43,587 nucleotides of DNA from contig NZ_BBXC01000025.1 in NCBI RefSeq assembly GCF_001570525.1, positions 102,478 through 146,064 on the forward strand, given 5' to 3'. The stretch comes from Herbidospora sakaeratensis. GTDB taxonomy: Bacteria; Actinomycetota; Actinomycetes; Streptosporangiales; Streptosporangiaceae. Both the position numbers and the translations under genes were made by a program. Below the pieces are notes generated by a model. It made no database searches. It was given only the letters and a program-made list of their open reading frames with translations, and was not told the origin of the DNA. Every line of letters begins with the position of its first letter. Within the stretch, counting starts at the first letter, position 1. Shown here in pieces: positions 24,229 to 32,878 of this stretch.

Positions 24229-25070
24229 TGCGGGTTTACCTGTCCGTCGACATGGAGGGCGTCACCGGGCTCACCGACCCCGAGGAGATGCACCACGGCG
24301 GCCGGGGCTACGAGCGCGGGTGTGAGTTCATGACCGGCGACGCCAACGCCGTCATCCGGGGCGCGTTCGCGGCCGGGGCGACGCAGGTGCTGGTCAACGA
24401 CGCCCACGGCTCGACCAGGAACCTCCGCATCGACCAGCTCGACTCCCGCGCCACCCTGATCCGCGGCCCCGGCAAGCCCCACCGCATGGGCCAGGGCCTC
24501 ACCGAGGGCTTCGACGCCGCGATCTTCGCGGGCTACCACGCGCGGGCCGGGGTCTCCCACGGCGTGCTCAATCACACGTGGATGGGCAAGGAGATCCAGA
24601 ACGTCTGGCTGAACGGCGAGATCTGCGGCGAGACCCGGCTGGTGGCCGCGTACGCCGGGTTCGTCGGGGTGCCGGTCGTGCTGGTCACCGGCGACGTCGC
24701 GGTCTGCGAGGAGGCGCGCGAGGTGCTCGGCGACGTCGAGACGGTCGCCGTCAAGCAGGGCATCGACATGTTCGCCGCCGAACTGCTGCCGATCGCGGTG
24801 GCGCAGCGGAAGATCGAGGAGTCGACCTTCACCGCGCTGAACCGGCTGCCCGACTTCCGGCCCTATGTCATCGAGCCGCCGTACACGCTCGAAGTGGAGT
24901 GGAACAGCACCGCCATCGCCTCGGCCTGCGCGATCATCCCGGGAACCCGGCGCAAATCGGCAAGGAACACCGAGTTCACAACGCCCGACTACCGGGAGAT
25001 CATGGCACTCTTCGGGCTGTACGCCATGATCGCCGGCCAGGTCGCGTGCGGAAGCGGTGTATATGGGTGA
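24228..25070 (+). CDS. dppA: D-aminopeptidase, M55 family (DppA-like)
   Basis: A 280-aa zinc peptidase of family M55, related to B. subtilis DppA, which hydrolyses D-Ala-D-Ala and other peptides with N-terminal D-residues. Seen metal ligands: Asp8 and Glu10 (SVDMEGVTG), His60 (VNDAHGS) and His104 (AGYHARAG), all at the same positions as in DppA. A Glu in LNGEICGE (131 or 135) is the likely fifth. The ATG overlaps the stop of the small gene and its TGA overlaps the GTG of the oxidase gene. It probably acts in the cytoplasm on peptidoglycan-derived or exogenous D-peptides; no signal peptide is present. Confidence 0.9.
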   Translation: MRVYLSVDMEGVTGLTDPEEMHHGGRGYERGCEFMTGDANAVIRGAFAAGATQVLVNDAHGSTRNLRIDQLDSRATLIRGPGKPHRMGQGLTEGFDAAIFAGYHARAGVSHGVLNHTWMGKEIQNVWLNGEICGETRLVAAYAGFVGVPVVLVTGDVAVCEEAREVLGDVETVAVKQGIDMFAAELLPIAVAQRKIEESTFTALNRLPDFRPYVIEPPYTLEVEWNSTAIASACAIIPGTRRKSARNTEFTTPDYREIMALFGLYAMIAGQVACGSGVYG

Positions 25071-26563
25071 CAGGTGAGTTAAGCCGCAGGGCTCTCCTCC
25101 ACGGGCTCGGCGTCGCCGGGGGAGCCGGCGCCATGCTGGCCGCGATGGGCGCGCTCGGGCTGGTCCCGTCGAGCCAGGCCCGCGCCTACACCGCCCCCCA
25201 GCCGGGCGACTTCACCCTGACCGGCCGCTCGCCCAAACGCGTCGTGATCCTCGGCGCCGGCGTCGCCGGTCTCGCCGTCGCCTACGAACTGCTCAAGGCC
25301 GGGTACGACGTCACGATCCTGGAAGCCGCGAAGAAGGTCGGCGGCCGGAACCTGACGATCCGCGGCGGCGACGAGCTCGCCGAGATCGGCGGCGTCACCC
25401 AGCGGGCCGCCTTCCGCGAGGGCACCTACTTCAACGCCGGCCCGGCCCGCATCGCGCAGTGGATGATCACCATGGACTACTGCCGCGAGCTCGGCGTGCC
25501 CCTGGAGATCTTCGTCAACTCCAACGCCGACGCCTACGTCCACACCTCGGGAAAGTCGATCCGGCTGCGCACCGCCCGCGCCGACACCCAGGGCCACCTG
25601 TCGGAACTGCTGGCCAAGGTCGCCAACCAGGGCGCGCTCGACGCCGACCTGACCGCGGCCGACAAGACCAACCTGCTCGACCTGCTGCGCGAGTTCGGCC
25701 AGCTCGGCGAGCAGCTCACCTACGAGGGCGGCGAGCGCCGCGCGGCCCCCGGCCCGATCCCGTCGGTCGGCGAGGTGCTGGGCTACCGCATCCCCTACGC
25801 GCTGACCTGGGACCTCGCCCACGACCAGGCCATGCCCATGTTCCAGCCGGTCGGCGGCATGGACCGCATCGTCGACGCCCTGGTCGCCAACGTCGGCCGC
25901 CACCGCATCAGAACCGGCACCCCGGCCACGAAGATCACCGACACCGGCCGCGAGGTCGTCGTCGAACACCGCAACGGCGCGGTCCGGGCCGACTACTGCG
26001 TCGCCACCCTGCCCCCGCACATCCTGGCCCGCATCCCGAGCTCGCTCCCACAGGAGCTCGTCTTCCAGCTGGGCGGGGGCCTCCTCCTGGCCGGCGGCAA
26101 GATCGGCCTGGAGTACGGCCGCCGCTGGTGGGAGCTCGACGAGAACATCTACGGCGGCACCAGCGAGACCGACCTCGACATCGGCCGCATCTGGTACCCC
26201 TCCCACGGCTTCCACGAACGCCGGGGCCTGCTGGTCGGCTACTACACCGTGGCTGACCAGGCCGCCGTCTACGACGTCCTGTCGCCGGCCGCCCGCCTCG
26301 ACCGCGCGCTGCGCGCCGGCGAGCAGGTCCACGGGCCCGGTTACCGCAAGGACCTGCTGTCGGCCGTCTCGATGTCGTGGGCGAACCGGCCGCACGTCGA
26401 GGGCATGATGAACGTCGGCCTCCAGGGCGTGCCGCCGGCCCACGGGCGCGTCTACCTGGCGGGCGACTGGCTGACCGGCCTGGTGGCCTGGCAGGCTGGG
26501 GCCTTCGAGTCCGCACGCAAGGCAGTGCTCTCGATCCACGAGAGGGCGCTGAAGGAGAACTGA
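25067..26563 (+). CDS. Tat-exported FAD-dependent amine/L-amino-acid oxidase-like protein
   Basis: A 498-aa flavin amine oxidase. The N-terminus has a twin-arginine motif SRRALLHG followed by a hydrophobic h-region and LVPSSQARA, so export by Tat with bound cofactor is predicted. Next comes the dinucleotide-binding motif VVILGAGVAGLAVAYELLKAGYDVTILEA with VGGR, as in L-amino-acid/monoamine oxidases. The C-terminal FAD motif is VYLAGDWLTGLVAWQAGAFESA. It would deaminate an amine or amino acid to the oxo product, ammonia and H2O2. The GTG at 25067 overlaps the dppA stop (GTGA); the frame stays open upstream but the Tat signal fixes the start. Substrate unknown. Confidence 0.88.
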   Translation: MTGELSRRALLHGLGVAGGAGAMLAAMGALGLVPSSQARAYTAPQPGDFTLTGRSPKRVVILGAGVAGLAVAYELLKAGYDVTILEAAKKVGGRNLTIRGGDELAEIGGVTQRAAFREGTYFNAGPARIAQWMITMDYCRELGVPLEIFVNSNADAYVHTSGKSIRLRTARADTQGHLSELLAKVANQGALDADLTAADKTNLLDLLREFGQLGEQLTYEGGERRAAPGPIPSVGEVLGYRIPYALTWDLAHDQAMPMFQPVGGMDRIVDALVANVGRHRIRTGTPATKITDTGREVVVEHRNGAVRADYCVATLPPHILARIPSSLPQELVFQLGGGLLLAGGKIGLEYGRRWWELDENIYGGTSETDLDIGRIWYPSHGFHERRGLLVGYYTVADQAAVYDVLSPAARLDRALRAGEQVHGPGYRKDLLSAVSMSWANRPHVEGMMNVGLQGVPPAHGRVYLAGDWLTGLVAWQAGAFESARKAVLSIHERALKEN

Positions 26564-27075
26564 TGCTCGACTGGGTGCCCGCCGCCGACCGCCTCGATCT
26601 GCTGGCCGAACCGGTGGCGAAGGCCGTGCCCGACCTGAAGATCGACCTGCGGGCGACCGCCATCGACCCCGGCCTGGCCGACACCGCCGCCTTCTGCGAG
26701 CAGTACGGCGTCGCCCCCGAAGACTCGGCCAACTGCGTCGTCGTGGCGGCCAAGCGCGGCGGCGAGACCCGCTACGCGGCCGTCATGGTGCTGGCCACGC
26801 ACCGGGCCGACATCAACGGGATCGTCCGCCGTCACCTGGACGCCCGCAAGATTTCATTCGCGCCCATGGACGACGCCGTCTCGCTGACCGGGATGGAATA
26901 CGGCGGAATCACCCCGATCGGGCTGCCCGAGGGCTGGCCGGTGCTCGTTGACGAAAACGTGACCCGGCGCGACTTCGTCGTCGTCGGCAGCGGCCTTCGC
27001 CGGTCCAAGCTGGCGCTTTCCGGTAGTGATCTCGTCACCGCCACGCAGGGCGAGGTGCTGTTGCTCACTTTGTGA
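26563..27075 (+). CDS. YbaK/EbsC-type aminoacyl-tRNA deacylase
   Basis: A 170-aa protein of the YbaK/ProXp superfamily, which hydrolyses mischarged aminoacyl-tRNAs in trans. Seen: a family-typical DTAAFCEQYGVAPEDSANCVVVAAKRG, then HRADINGIVRRHLDARKISFA, and the signature VSLTGMEYGGITPIGLPEGW with VLVDENV. The conserved Lys position is present in VVAAKRGG. The ATG overlaps the oxidase TGA (TGATG), with GGAG upstream. Some relatives remove Cys, Ala or other residues from tRNA-Pro; the specificity here cannot be read from sequence. Last gene of the coupled unit. Confidence 0.85.
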   Translation: MLDWVPAADRLDLLAEPVAKAVPDLKIDLRATAIDPGLADTAAFCEQYGVAPEDSANCVVVAAKRGGETRYAAVMVLATHRADINGIVRRHLDARKISFAPMDDAVSLTGMEYGGITPIGLPEGWPVLVDENVTRRDFVVVGSGLRRSKLALSGSDLVTATQGEVLLLTL

Positions 27076-27102
27076 CCGTAGGGTGGGAAACCGTTGGACC
27101 AA

Positions 27103-27125
27103 TCCTGCCGTTGTACAGGGCAGGA
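27103..27125. terminator. Short stem-loop after the deacylase gene
   Basis: TCCTGCC / GGCAGGA with a 9-nt loop, 28 bp past the stop. There is no T-tract. A weak terminator or part of the kinase promoter. Confidence 0.3.
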
Positions 27126-27181
27126 ATGTGGCCTGATGGTTCACTCATGGGCGGTGTTTTAGTCGGTATGGTGCTTAAGGC

Positions 27182-29533
27182 ATGAATCAGGACGACCGAC
27201 TTGGCCCCTACCGGCTGCTCAGGCGGCTCGGTGAAGGCGGCATGGGCGTGGTCCACCTGGCCCTCGACCCTCACGGCAGGCAGGTGGCCGTCAAGGTGCT
27301 GCGCCCGGAGGTCGCGGGCGACGACACCGCGCGCCGCCGGCTCTCCCGCGAGGTCGAGACGATGCGGCGGGTCCGCAACCCCTACATCGCCGAGGTCGTC
27401 GACGCCGACGTGACGGGCCAGCGGCCCTACATCGTCACGCGCTACGTCCCCGGCAAACCCCTCGACGACCTGATCAAGACCGACGGCCCGATGTCGGTCG
27501 AAGGTCTGCTCAAGATCGCCTACGGCGTGGCCGACGCGTTGTCGGCCGTCCACGCGGCCGGGGTCATCCACCGCGACCTGAAGCCGGGCAACGTGCTCAT
27601 GCTCGACGGCGACCCGGTGCTGATCGACTTCGGCATCGCGCAGGCGGTCGACGCGACCCGGCTGACCCAGACCGGCATGTTCATCGGCACCCCCGGCTAC
27701 CTGGCCCCCGAGATCATCGAAGGTCACGAGGCCGGGCCCGAGGTCGACGTGCACGCCTGGGCCGGCACCCTGCTCTACGCCGCGACCGGCCTGCCGCCGT
27801 TCGGCAAGGGCACGCTGGAGATGATCTTCTTCAACATCACGTCGGGCAAGGCCAACGTCGACGCCGCCCCGCCGGTGATCCAGGCCGTGCTGCGCGCGGC
27901 GTTCCAGCGCGACCCCTCGCGCCGCCCCCGGGCGGTCGAGCTGCGCGAGCAGGTGGCCCGGCTGATGCCGCAGGCGCGGCGCCCTCGGGTGCCCGACGAG
28001 GTCACCACGGTCCCCAACATCGACGACCACGGCCAGCCGATCGCCGTCTTCGGCGTCGACGGCCCGCCGCCCACGCCGCGGCCCCCGTCGAACGACCAGG
28101 TCAACCAGCCGGTGGCCGGCCAGAAGGCCAACCCGCTGATCACCCCGGTCGTGCGCCGCCAGCCGACCCAGGAGGAGTACGTCTCCCTCCTGAACGACAC
28201 CCCCTACGCGGGCCACCAGCCCCCGGCCGAGCCGATCCCGACGAGCGACGTCCGCCCGACCCAGGGCCACCCGAACCGCCCGAACCAGGGCTACCCGGGC
28301 CAGACGGGCCCCGGTGCCGGAAGGCCTTCACCGGCTCATCCGGGCACCGGCGCAGCCGGCTATCCGGGGCAGACCGGCCAGAGCGCCGCCCATCAGCACG
28401 GGACCGGTCCTTCCGGCCTCGCCGGCCACCCGAACACCGGGCCGAACCCCGGTCAGAACCCCGGTGCGAATCCCGGCCTCGCCGAGCCCACCGCGCCGCG
28501 GCAGGCCGTCAACCCGTCCGGTCCCGGGCACGTGCCCGGCCGGGGCGGTGGCGACCCGTTCCCCACGGTCCGGGTCACCGGCGACGACCTGCGCCGGGCC
28601 GGGCTGTCCGGCGAGGGCGACGTCCCCACGCGGATGCCCGGTCAGCAGAGCGGCTGGAACGACGGCGACATGCCGACCCGCCGGGCCGGTCAGGGCGGCT
28701 GGGAGCAACCACGCGACGGCGACCTGCCCACGCGCCGGGTCCGGCCCGAGGAACTGCGCCAGTCGCAGCAGAACCCGCAGCAGGCGCTCTTCGAGCAGCC
28801 CGCGGAGCTCTACGAGCGCACCCCGCAGGTCCACCAGCCCAAGCCGGCGCCGTTCCTGGAGACGCTGCGCGTCCCGCCGCCCCCGCCGCTGCACAACCCG
28901 AGCGCGCGTCCGGGCGCCATGTTGCAGCGCTCCCGCGCCTACGGCGTGGCGAGCGTGCTCATGCAGGTGGCGCTGCTCGGCGGCGCGGCGATCGCGCCGA
29001 CGCTGGCCGCGCTGCTGATCATCCCGAGCGTCATCCTCTTCCGGGCCGCCGACATCGCCCAGCCGCAGCTCAACGGCCAGCGGCAGGTCAGCGCGGCGGC
29101 CGGCGATGTGTTCCGGGTGCTCAACGAGCCCGCCGCGCTGGCCAGGTCGGCCGGGGCGACGCTGGGCCTCATCTTCTACGGCCTCATCCTCGGCATCCCC
29201 GTCACGCTGCTGCTGACGGTGCTCACGAACATGGACATCCCCGCCACTCTCGGCTGGGGCGTCGCGGTCGCCCTCTGGACGGTCTGCGCCGGCCCCGCCG
29301 TCGAGGCCCCCACCCGCCAGGTACGCCGTACGCTGGCATCGCTGTTCCCCACCAGGGGTATGGCGATCGGGGTCGCGGCCATCGTGGGGGTGGTGGCGGT
29401 GGTCCTCGCAGGAGTCGCGCTGTTGTCGCTCAGTTCCGACATTCATACGGCAGGTTTGATCTGGGGTTTCGACCTGCCGGAGCTGACACAACGGCTGGAA
29501 CAACTGCGGAAATCAGGACTAGGGGGGTCATAG
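27182..29533 (+). CDS. Membrane-anchored Ser/Thr protein kinase with polytopic tail (kinase 1)
   Basis: A 783-aa Hanks-type kinase. Kinase domain about residues 8-265: LGEGGMGVVHLA, Lys38 in VAVKVL, Asp132 in IHRDLKPGNVL, DFGIAQ, activation loop TQTGMFIGTPGYLAPE. Residues about 290-590 form a Pro/Gly/Gln-rich linker (PGQTG-type repeats) with three GD-x-PTR motifs (Thr483, Thr499, Thr517). Residues about 600-760 contain four to five hydrophobic helices. Most actinobacterial PknB-type kinases have one helix plus external PASTA domains; here the tail is polytopic with no recognisable sensor. ATG at 27182; TATGGT lies 9 nt upstream. The stop directly abuts the GTG of kinase 2. Confidence 0.92.
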   Translation: MNQDDRLGPYRLLRRLGEGGMGVVHLALDPHGRQVAVKVLRPEVAGDDTARRRLSREVETMRRVRNPYIAEVVDADVTGQRPYIVTRYVPGKPLDDLIKTDGPMSVEGLLKIAYGVADALSAVHAAGVIHRDLKPGNVLMLDGDPVLIDFGIAQAVDATRLTQTGMFIGTPGYLAPEIIEGHEAGPEVDVHAWAGTLLYAATGLPPFGKGTLEMIFFNITSGKANVDAAPPVIQAVLRAAFQRDPSRRPRAVELREQVARLMPQARRPRVPDEVTTVPNIDDHGQPIAVFGVDGPPPTPRPPSNDQVNQPVAGQKANPLITPVVRRQPTQEEYVSLLNDTPYAGHQPPAEPIPTSDVRPTQGHPNRPNQGYPGQTGPGAGRPSPAHPGTGAAGYPGQTGQSAAHQHGTGPSGLAGHPNTGPNPGQNPGANPGLAEPTAPRQAVNPSGPGHVPGRGGGDPFPTVRVTGDDLRRAGLSGEGDVPTRMPGQQSGWNDGDMPTRRAGQGGWEQPRDGDLPTRRVRPEELRQSQQNPQQALFEQPAELYERTPQVHQPKPAPFLETLRVPPPPPLHNPSARPGAMLQRSRAYGVASVLMQVALLGGAAIAPTLAALLIIPSVILFRAADIAQPQLNGQRQVSAAAGDVFRVLNEPAALARSAGATLGLIFYGLILGIPVTLLLTVLTNMDIPATLGWGVAVALWTVCAGPAVEAPTRQVRRTLASLFPTRGMAIGVAAIVGVVAVVLAGVALLSLSSDIHTAGLIWGFDLPELTQRLEQLRKSGLGGS

Positions 29534-31513
29534 GTGGCCGCAACGGAAGCACCGGAGCGGATCGGTCCATACCGATTGCTCCGGCGACTTGGCGAGGGCG
29601 GGATGGGCGTCGTCCATCTGGGGCTCGACTCCGACGATCGCCAAGTCGCCGTGAAGGTCCTCCACCCACACGTCGCATCCGACCTGAAGGCGCGCGACCG
29701 TCTCACCCGCGAGGTCGAGACGATGCGCCGGGTGCGCAGCAGCCGCGTCGCCGCGGTGCTCGACGCCGACCTGACCGGCGCCACGCCCTACATCGTCACC
29801 CGCTTCGCGCCGGGCCGGACCCTTGAGCAGCGGGTGCTCGAAGACGGCCCGCTCAAGGGCGACGAACTGACCAAGCTGGCCCGCGGGTTGTGCGAGGCGC
29901 TGGTGGCCATCCACCAGGCCGACGTCATCCACCGCGACCTCAAGCCGGCCAACGTGATGCTCGTCGACGACGGATCCGGCACGTTCGAACCGCTGGTCAT
30001 CGACTTCGGCATCGCCCACCTGGTGAACGCCACCCGGCTCACCCAGACGGGCATGTTCGTCGGCACGCCCGGCTATCTGGCGCCCGAGATCATCCGTGAC
30101 AGCGAGATCACCCAGGCGGCCGACGTCCACGCGCTGGCCGCGACCGTGTTCTTCGCCGCGACGGGCAAGCCGCCGTTCGGCCAGGGCACCTTCGAGGCGG
30201 TCTGTTACAACATCCTGGAGGGCAAGGCCCAGGTCGACGCCGCGCCCGCGTTCCTGCGCGGCTGGTTGCGGCTGGCCCTGGCGACCGACTCCACCGCCCG
30301 TCCGACGGCCGGGTCGCTGCTGAAGCTCTCGCGCGCCCTCGACCCGTCGGTGACGGTGTTCAAGGAGGGCGGCACCGCCGTCCAGAAGAACCAGCCGCCC
30401 GACGGCACCCGGGTGCTCTCCGACGGCACCCGCGTGCTGGCCGACGGCACCCGGATCCTCAACGACGGGACGCGGGTGCTCACCGACGGCACGCGCGTCC
30501 TCAACGACGGCACCCGGGTGCTGAGCGACGGCACCCGCGTGCTCGACGACGCCGTGCCCCGGGCGCGGCGCGACGAGACCTTCTCCGACCTGCTGCCGCC
30601 GGTCAACTACGTCGCGCCCGAGCGCGAGCCGCGGCCGCAGAAGGAGTCGCGGCGGCGCGGGGCCGGCCAGCCGCCTCCCTACGTCCCGGCGAACGTGCCG
30701 CCCTACCAGCCGCCGCCGCAGTTCGCGCCGCCGCAGTACACCGACCAGCGGGTGGCCGGCTTCCCGGCGCCCCAGCAGCAGCGACCGGCCCCGCCGCAGG
30801 CACGGCCCTACGCCCCGCCGCCGGCGCAGCCGGAGCAGGACCGGCCGCGCTACAAGACCAGCCACCCCGTCATGGCGGGGCTGATGCTGGCGACCCTGGT
30901 CGGCGCGGCGTGCCTGCTGCCGGTGATGGTGAGCCTGTTCGCGATCGTGCTGGTGTTGTGCCTGCGGGTCGGCAACTCGCTCGTCGGCGACCTGAGCGAG
31001 CGCCGCTCGATCCGGGGCACCAGCAACTCCGACCCGATGCGGGCCGTGCTCGGCACCCCCTGGGCGCTCGTCAAGGCGGTGCTGGCCACCCTCGTCCACG
31101 TGCCGCTGGGCATCCTGTTCGGCATCTGCGTGTGGGGGGCCTGCCGCTACCTGGGCGGGCTGACGACCGACGGCGCGGCGGCCTACGCGGCGGCGGCGTT
31201 CGTGGGCGGGTTGTTCCTGCTGCCGGGCGGGCGCAAGCCGCGCCAGGCGGTGCAGCGGGCCCTGGCGGGCGCGATCCGCAGCCCCGGCGCCGGCATGGTG
31301 GTCACCCTGGTGTTCGGCACGCTGGCGTTCTTCATCGTGATGACCGCGTTGTCGGCCGAAGCCGTCTGGACGCCCTGGCGGCCCCCGTCGGCGGTGATCG
31401 ACGACCTGGTCGCCAGTCTCGGCAAGGGACAGGACACGGCGGTCAACCTGATCACCGGCCTGTTCGAAGACCTGATGAGCCAGATCGGATTGGGTTTCCT
31501 CGTCGGAAAGTGA
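29534..31513 (+). CDS. Membrane-anchored Ser/Thr protein kinase with DGTRVL repeats (kinase 2)
   Basis: A 659-aa Hanks-type kinase. Kinase domain about residues 10-275: LGEGGMGVVHLG, Lys41 in VAVKVLHPH, Asp135 in IHRDLKPANVML, DFGIAHL, TQTGMFVGTPGYLAPE. Residues 290-338 hold seven tandem seven-residue units DGTR[VI]L-x. Next comes a Pro/Gln/Tyr-rich linker, then four hydrophobic segments from about residue 440 (VMAGLMLATLVGAACLLPV, ALVKAVLATLVHVPLGILFG, AAYAAAAFVGGLFLLP, GMVVTLVFGTLAFFIVM). The tail has the same layout as kinase 1, suggesting tandem duplication. GTG at 29534 follows the TAG of kinase 1 with no gap and has AGGGGGG upstream. Confidence 0.92.
   Translation: MAATEAPERIGPYRLLRRLGEGGMGVVHLGLDSDDRQVAVKVLHPHVASDLKARDRLTREVETMRRVRSSRVAAVLDADLTGATPYIVTRFAPGRTLEQRVLEDGPLKGDELTKLARGLCEALVAIHQADVIHRDLKPANVMLVDDGSGTFEPLVIDFGIAHLVNATRLTQTGMFVGTPGYLAPEIIRDSEITQAADVHALAATVFFAATGKPPFGQGTFEAVCYNILEGKAQVDAAPAFLRGWLRLALATDSTARPTAGSLLKLSRALDPSVTVFKEGGTAVQKNQPPDGTRVLSDGTRVLADGTRILNDGTRVLTDGTRVLNDGTRVLSDGTRVLDDAVPRARRDETFSDLLPPVNYVAPEREPRPQKESRRRGAGQPPPYVPANVPPYQPPPQFAPPQYTDQRVAGFPAPQQQRPAPPQARPYAPPPAQPEQDRPRYKTSHPVMAGLMLATLVGAACLLPVMVSLFAIVLVLCLRVGNSLVGDLSERRSIRGTSNSDPMRAVLGTPWALVKAVLATLVHVPLGILFGICVWGACRYLGGLTTDGAAAYAAAAFVGGLFLLPGGRKPRQAVQRALAGAIRSPGAGMVVTLVFGTLAFFIVMTALSAEAVWTPWRPPSAVIDDLVASLGKGQDTAVNLITGLFEDLMSQIGLGFLVGK
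30401..30547 (+). repeat. Seven in-frame 21-bp repeats encoding DGTR(V/I)L-x
   Basis: Consecutive units end in S, A, N, T, N, S and D. The nucleotide sequence varies at third positions (GTG/GTC/ATC, ACC/ACG) while the peptide stays almost constant, so the protein repeat appears to be selected. It lies between the kinase domain and the Pro-rich linker of kinase 2. Confidence 0.95.
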
Positions 31514-31566
31514 GCCAGAGCCCGCGACGGGGCACGATGACTCGTGAATCCTGAAGGGAGCAGCCG

Positions 31567-32799
31567 GTGGAGTCGAGCGTCTCAAACGCCGGTCCCTATC
31601 GGCTGCTGTCACCCCTTGGCAAGGGTGGGTTCGGTGAGGTGCATCTGGCGCTCGACGCCGAGGGCCGCACCGTCGCGGTCAAGGTGCTGCACCCCCACAT
31701 AGTGGCCGACGGCTCGGCCATCACCCGGTTGTCGCGTGAGGTCGAGACGATGTTGCGGGTGCGCGGGCCGCACATCGCCGAGGTGCTCGACGTGTCGCTC
31801 GACGGCGACCGGCCCTACATCGTCACCCGCTACGTGCCCGGCCGGGCCCTGTCGACGATCGTCGCCGAGGGCCCGGTCGAAGACGGCGCCGACCTGCTGC
31901 GGCTGGCGCGCGGCCTGGCCGAGGCGCTGGCGGCGATCCACGACGCGGGGGTCGTCCACCGCGACCTGAAGCCGGCCAACGTGATGCTGGCCGACGGCGA
32001 GCCCTATCTCATCGACTTCGGCATCGCCTCCGCGCTCGACCTGGTCTCGGTGACCGACACCGGCGCGGTCGTCGGCACCCCCGGCTACCTGGCCCCCGAG
32101 GTCCTCGAAGGGCGCGAGGCCGGGCCGCCCGCCGACGTGTTCGCGTTCGCCACGACCCTCGCCTTCGCCGCCACCGGCCGTCCGATCTATGGCCAGGGTC
32201 CCGCGCCGGCGGTCGCCTACCGGATCGTCCACCACGACCCCGATCTGACGGGGGTGCCGTCGTGGCTGGTCCCGATCCTGCGCGACGCCCTGGCCACCGA
32301 TCCGGCGGCCCGCCCGACGGCCGGTCAGCTGCTCGCCCGCCTGGGCGCCCAGCGCCCGGTCACGCCGGTCAGCCCGGTCACCCCGGCGCCGGCGAGCGCC
32401 CACCGCGAGGAGGAGACCGTCGAGCTGAAGGCGGCGGCCGCGCCGCCGCCCGACACCCGCTCGCCGGCCGAGATCGCCTTCGCCCGCCGCCGCGACGTGG
32501 TGCGGCGCCGCTGGGTGATCGGCACCTGCGCGGTCGTCGGCCTGCTCGCCGCGACCGGCCGCGAGCACCTGCCCGAGGCCTCTCTCCTTCTCCTCGTCGT
32601 GTACGGTCTGGCGCTCCTCATCGACGCCATGTTCGGCCTGGCGGCCAAGGCGAAGGGCCGCGTGGTCCTCGACCTGTCGGCCATCGCGGGCTCGATCGTG
32701 CTCTGGTGGGTGCTGAGCACCTTCTTCAGCACGTTTATTCTGCTGCTGGCCGTCGGCGCGGTGCTCTTCGCGCTCGGCGTGCTCGTCCTCGCGAGCTGA
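31567..32799 (+). CDS. Membrane-anchored Ser/Thr protein kinase (kinase 3)
   Basis: A 410-aa Hanks-type kinase. Kinase domain about residues 10-260: LGKGGFGEVHLA, Lys39 in VAVKVLHPH, Asp133 in VHRDLKPANVML, DFGIASAL, TDTGAVVGTPGYLAPE. The linker is short (about 60 residues, PVTPVSPVTPAPAS) and lacks the Thr-Arg repeats of its neighbours. The tail has four hydrophobic segments (IGTCAVVGLLAAT, ASLLLLVVYGLALLIDAMFG, LSAIAGSIVLWWVL, FILLLAVGAVLFALGVLVL) and ends in the membrane. GTG at 31567 with GAAGGGAG upstream, 53 bp after kinase 2. Third member of the tandem array. Confidence 0.92.
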   Translation: MESSVSNAGPYRLLSPLGKGGFGEVHLALDAEGRTVAVKVLHPHIVADGSAITRLSREVETMLRVRGPHIAEVLDVSLDGDRPYIVTRYVPGRALSTIVAEGPVEDGADLLRLARGLAEALAAIHDAGVVHRDLKPANVMLADGEPYLIDFGIASALDLVSVTDTGAVVGTPGYLAPEVLEGREAGPPADVFAFATTLAFAATGRPIYGQGPAPAVAYRIVHHDPDLTGVPSWLVPILRDALATDPAARPTAGQLLARLGAQRPVTPVSPVTPAPASAHREEETVELKAAAAPPPDTRSPAEIAFARRRDVVRRRWVIGTCAVVGLLAATGREHLPEASLLLLVVYGLALLIDAMFGLAAKAKGRVVLDLSAIAGSIVLWWVLSTFFSTFILLLAVGAVLFALGVLVLAS

Positions 32800-32808
32800 C
32801 CACCCCCC

Positions 32809-32848
32809 GCCCTCACGCTTCCAGAACATAGTTCGGTATGGTGAGGGC
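32809..32848. promoter_or_regulatory. Nested inverted repeats between kinase 3 and etfB
   Basis: An 8-bp perfect repeat GCCCTCAC / GTGAGGGC encloses a 24-nt interval that itself contains GAAC-ATA-GTTC. It may end the kinase transcript or be an operator for the etf operon. No T-tract follows. Confidence 0.45.
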
Positions 32849-32878
32849 AAGTGCACCGTACGCGGGGTTTGTGAGTAA

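Noticed and set aside
30401-30547. 21-bp repeats considered as CRISPR or satellite
   Set aside because: They are contiguous, in frame and coding, without spacers.
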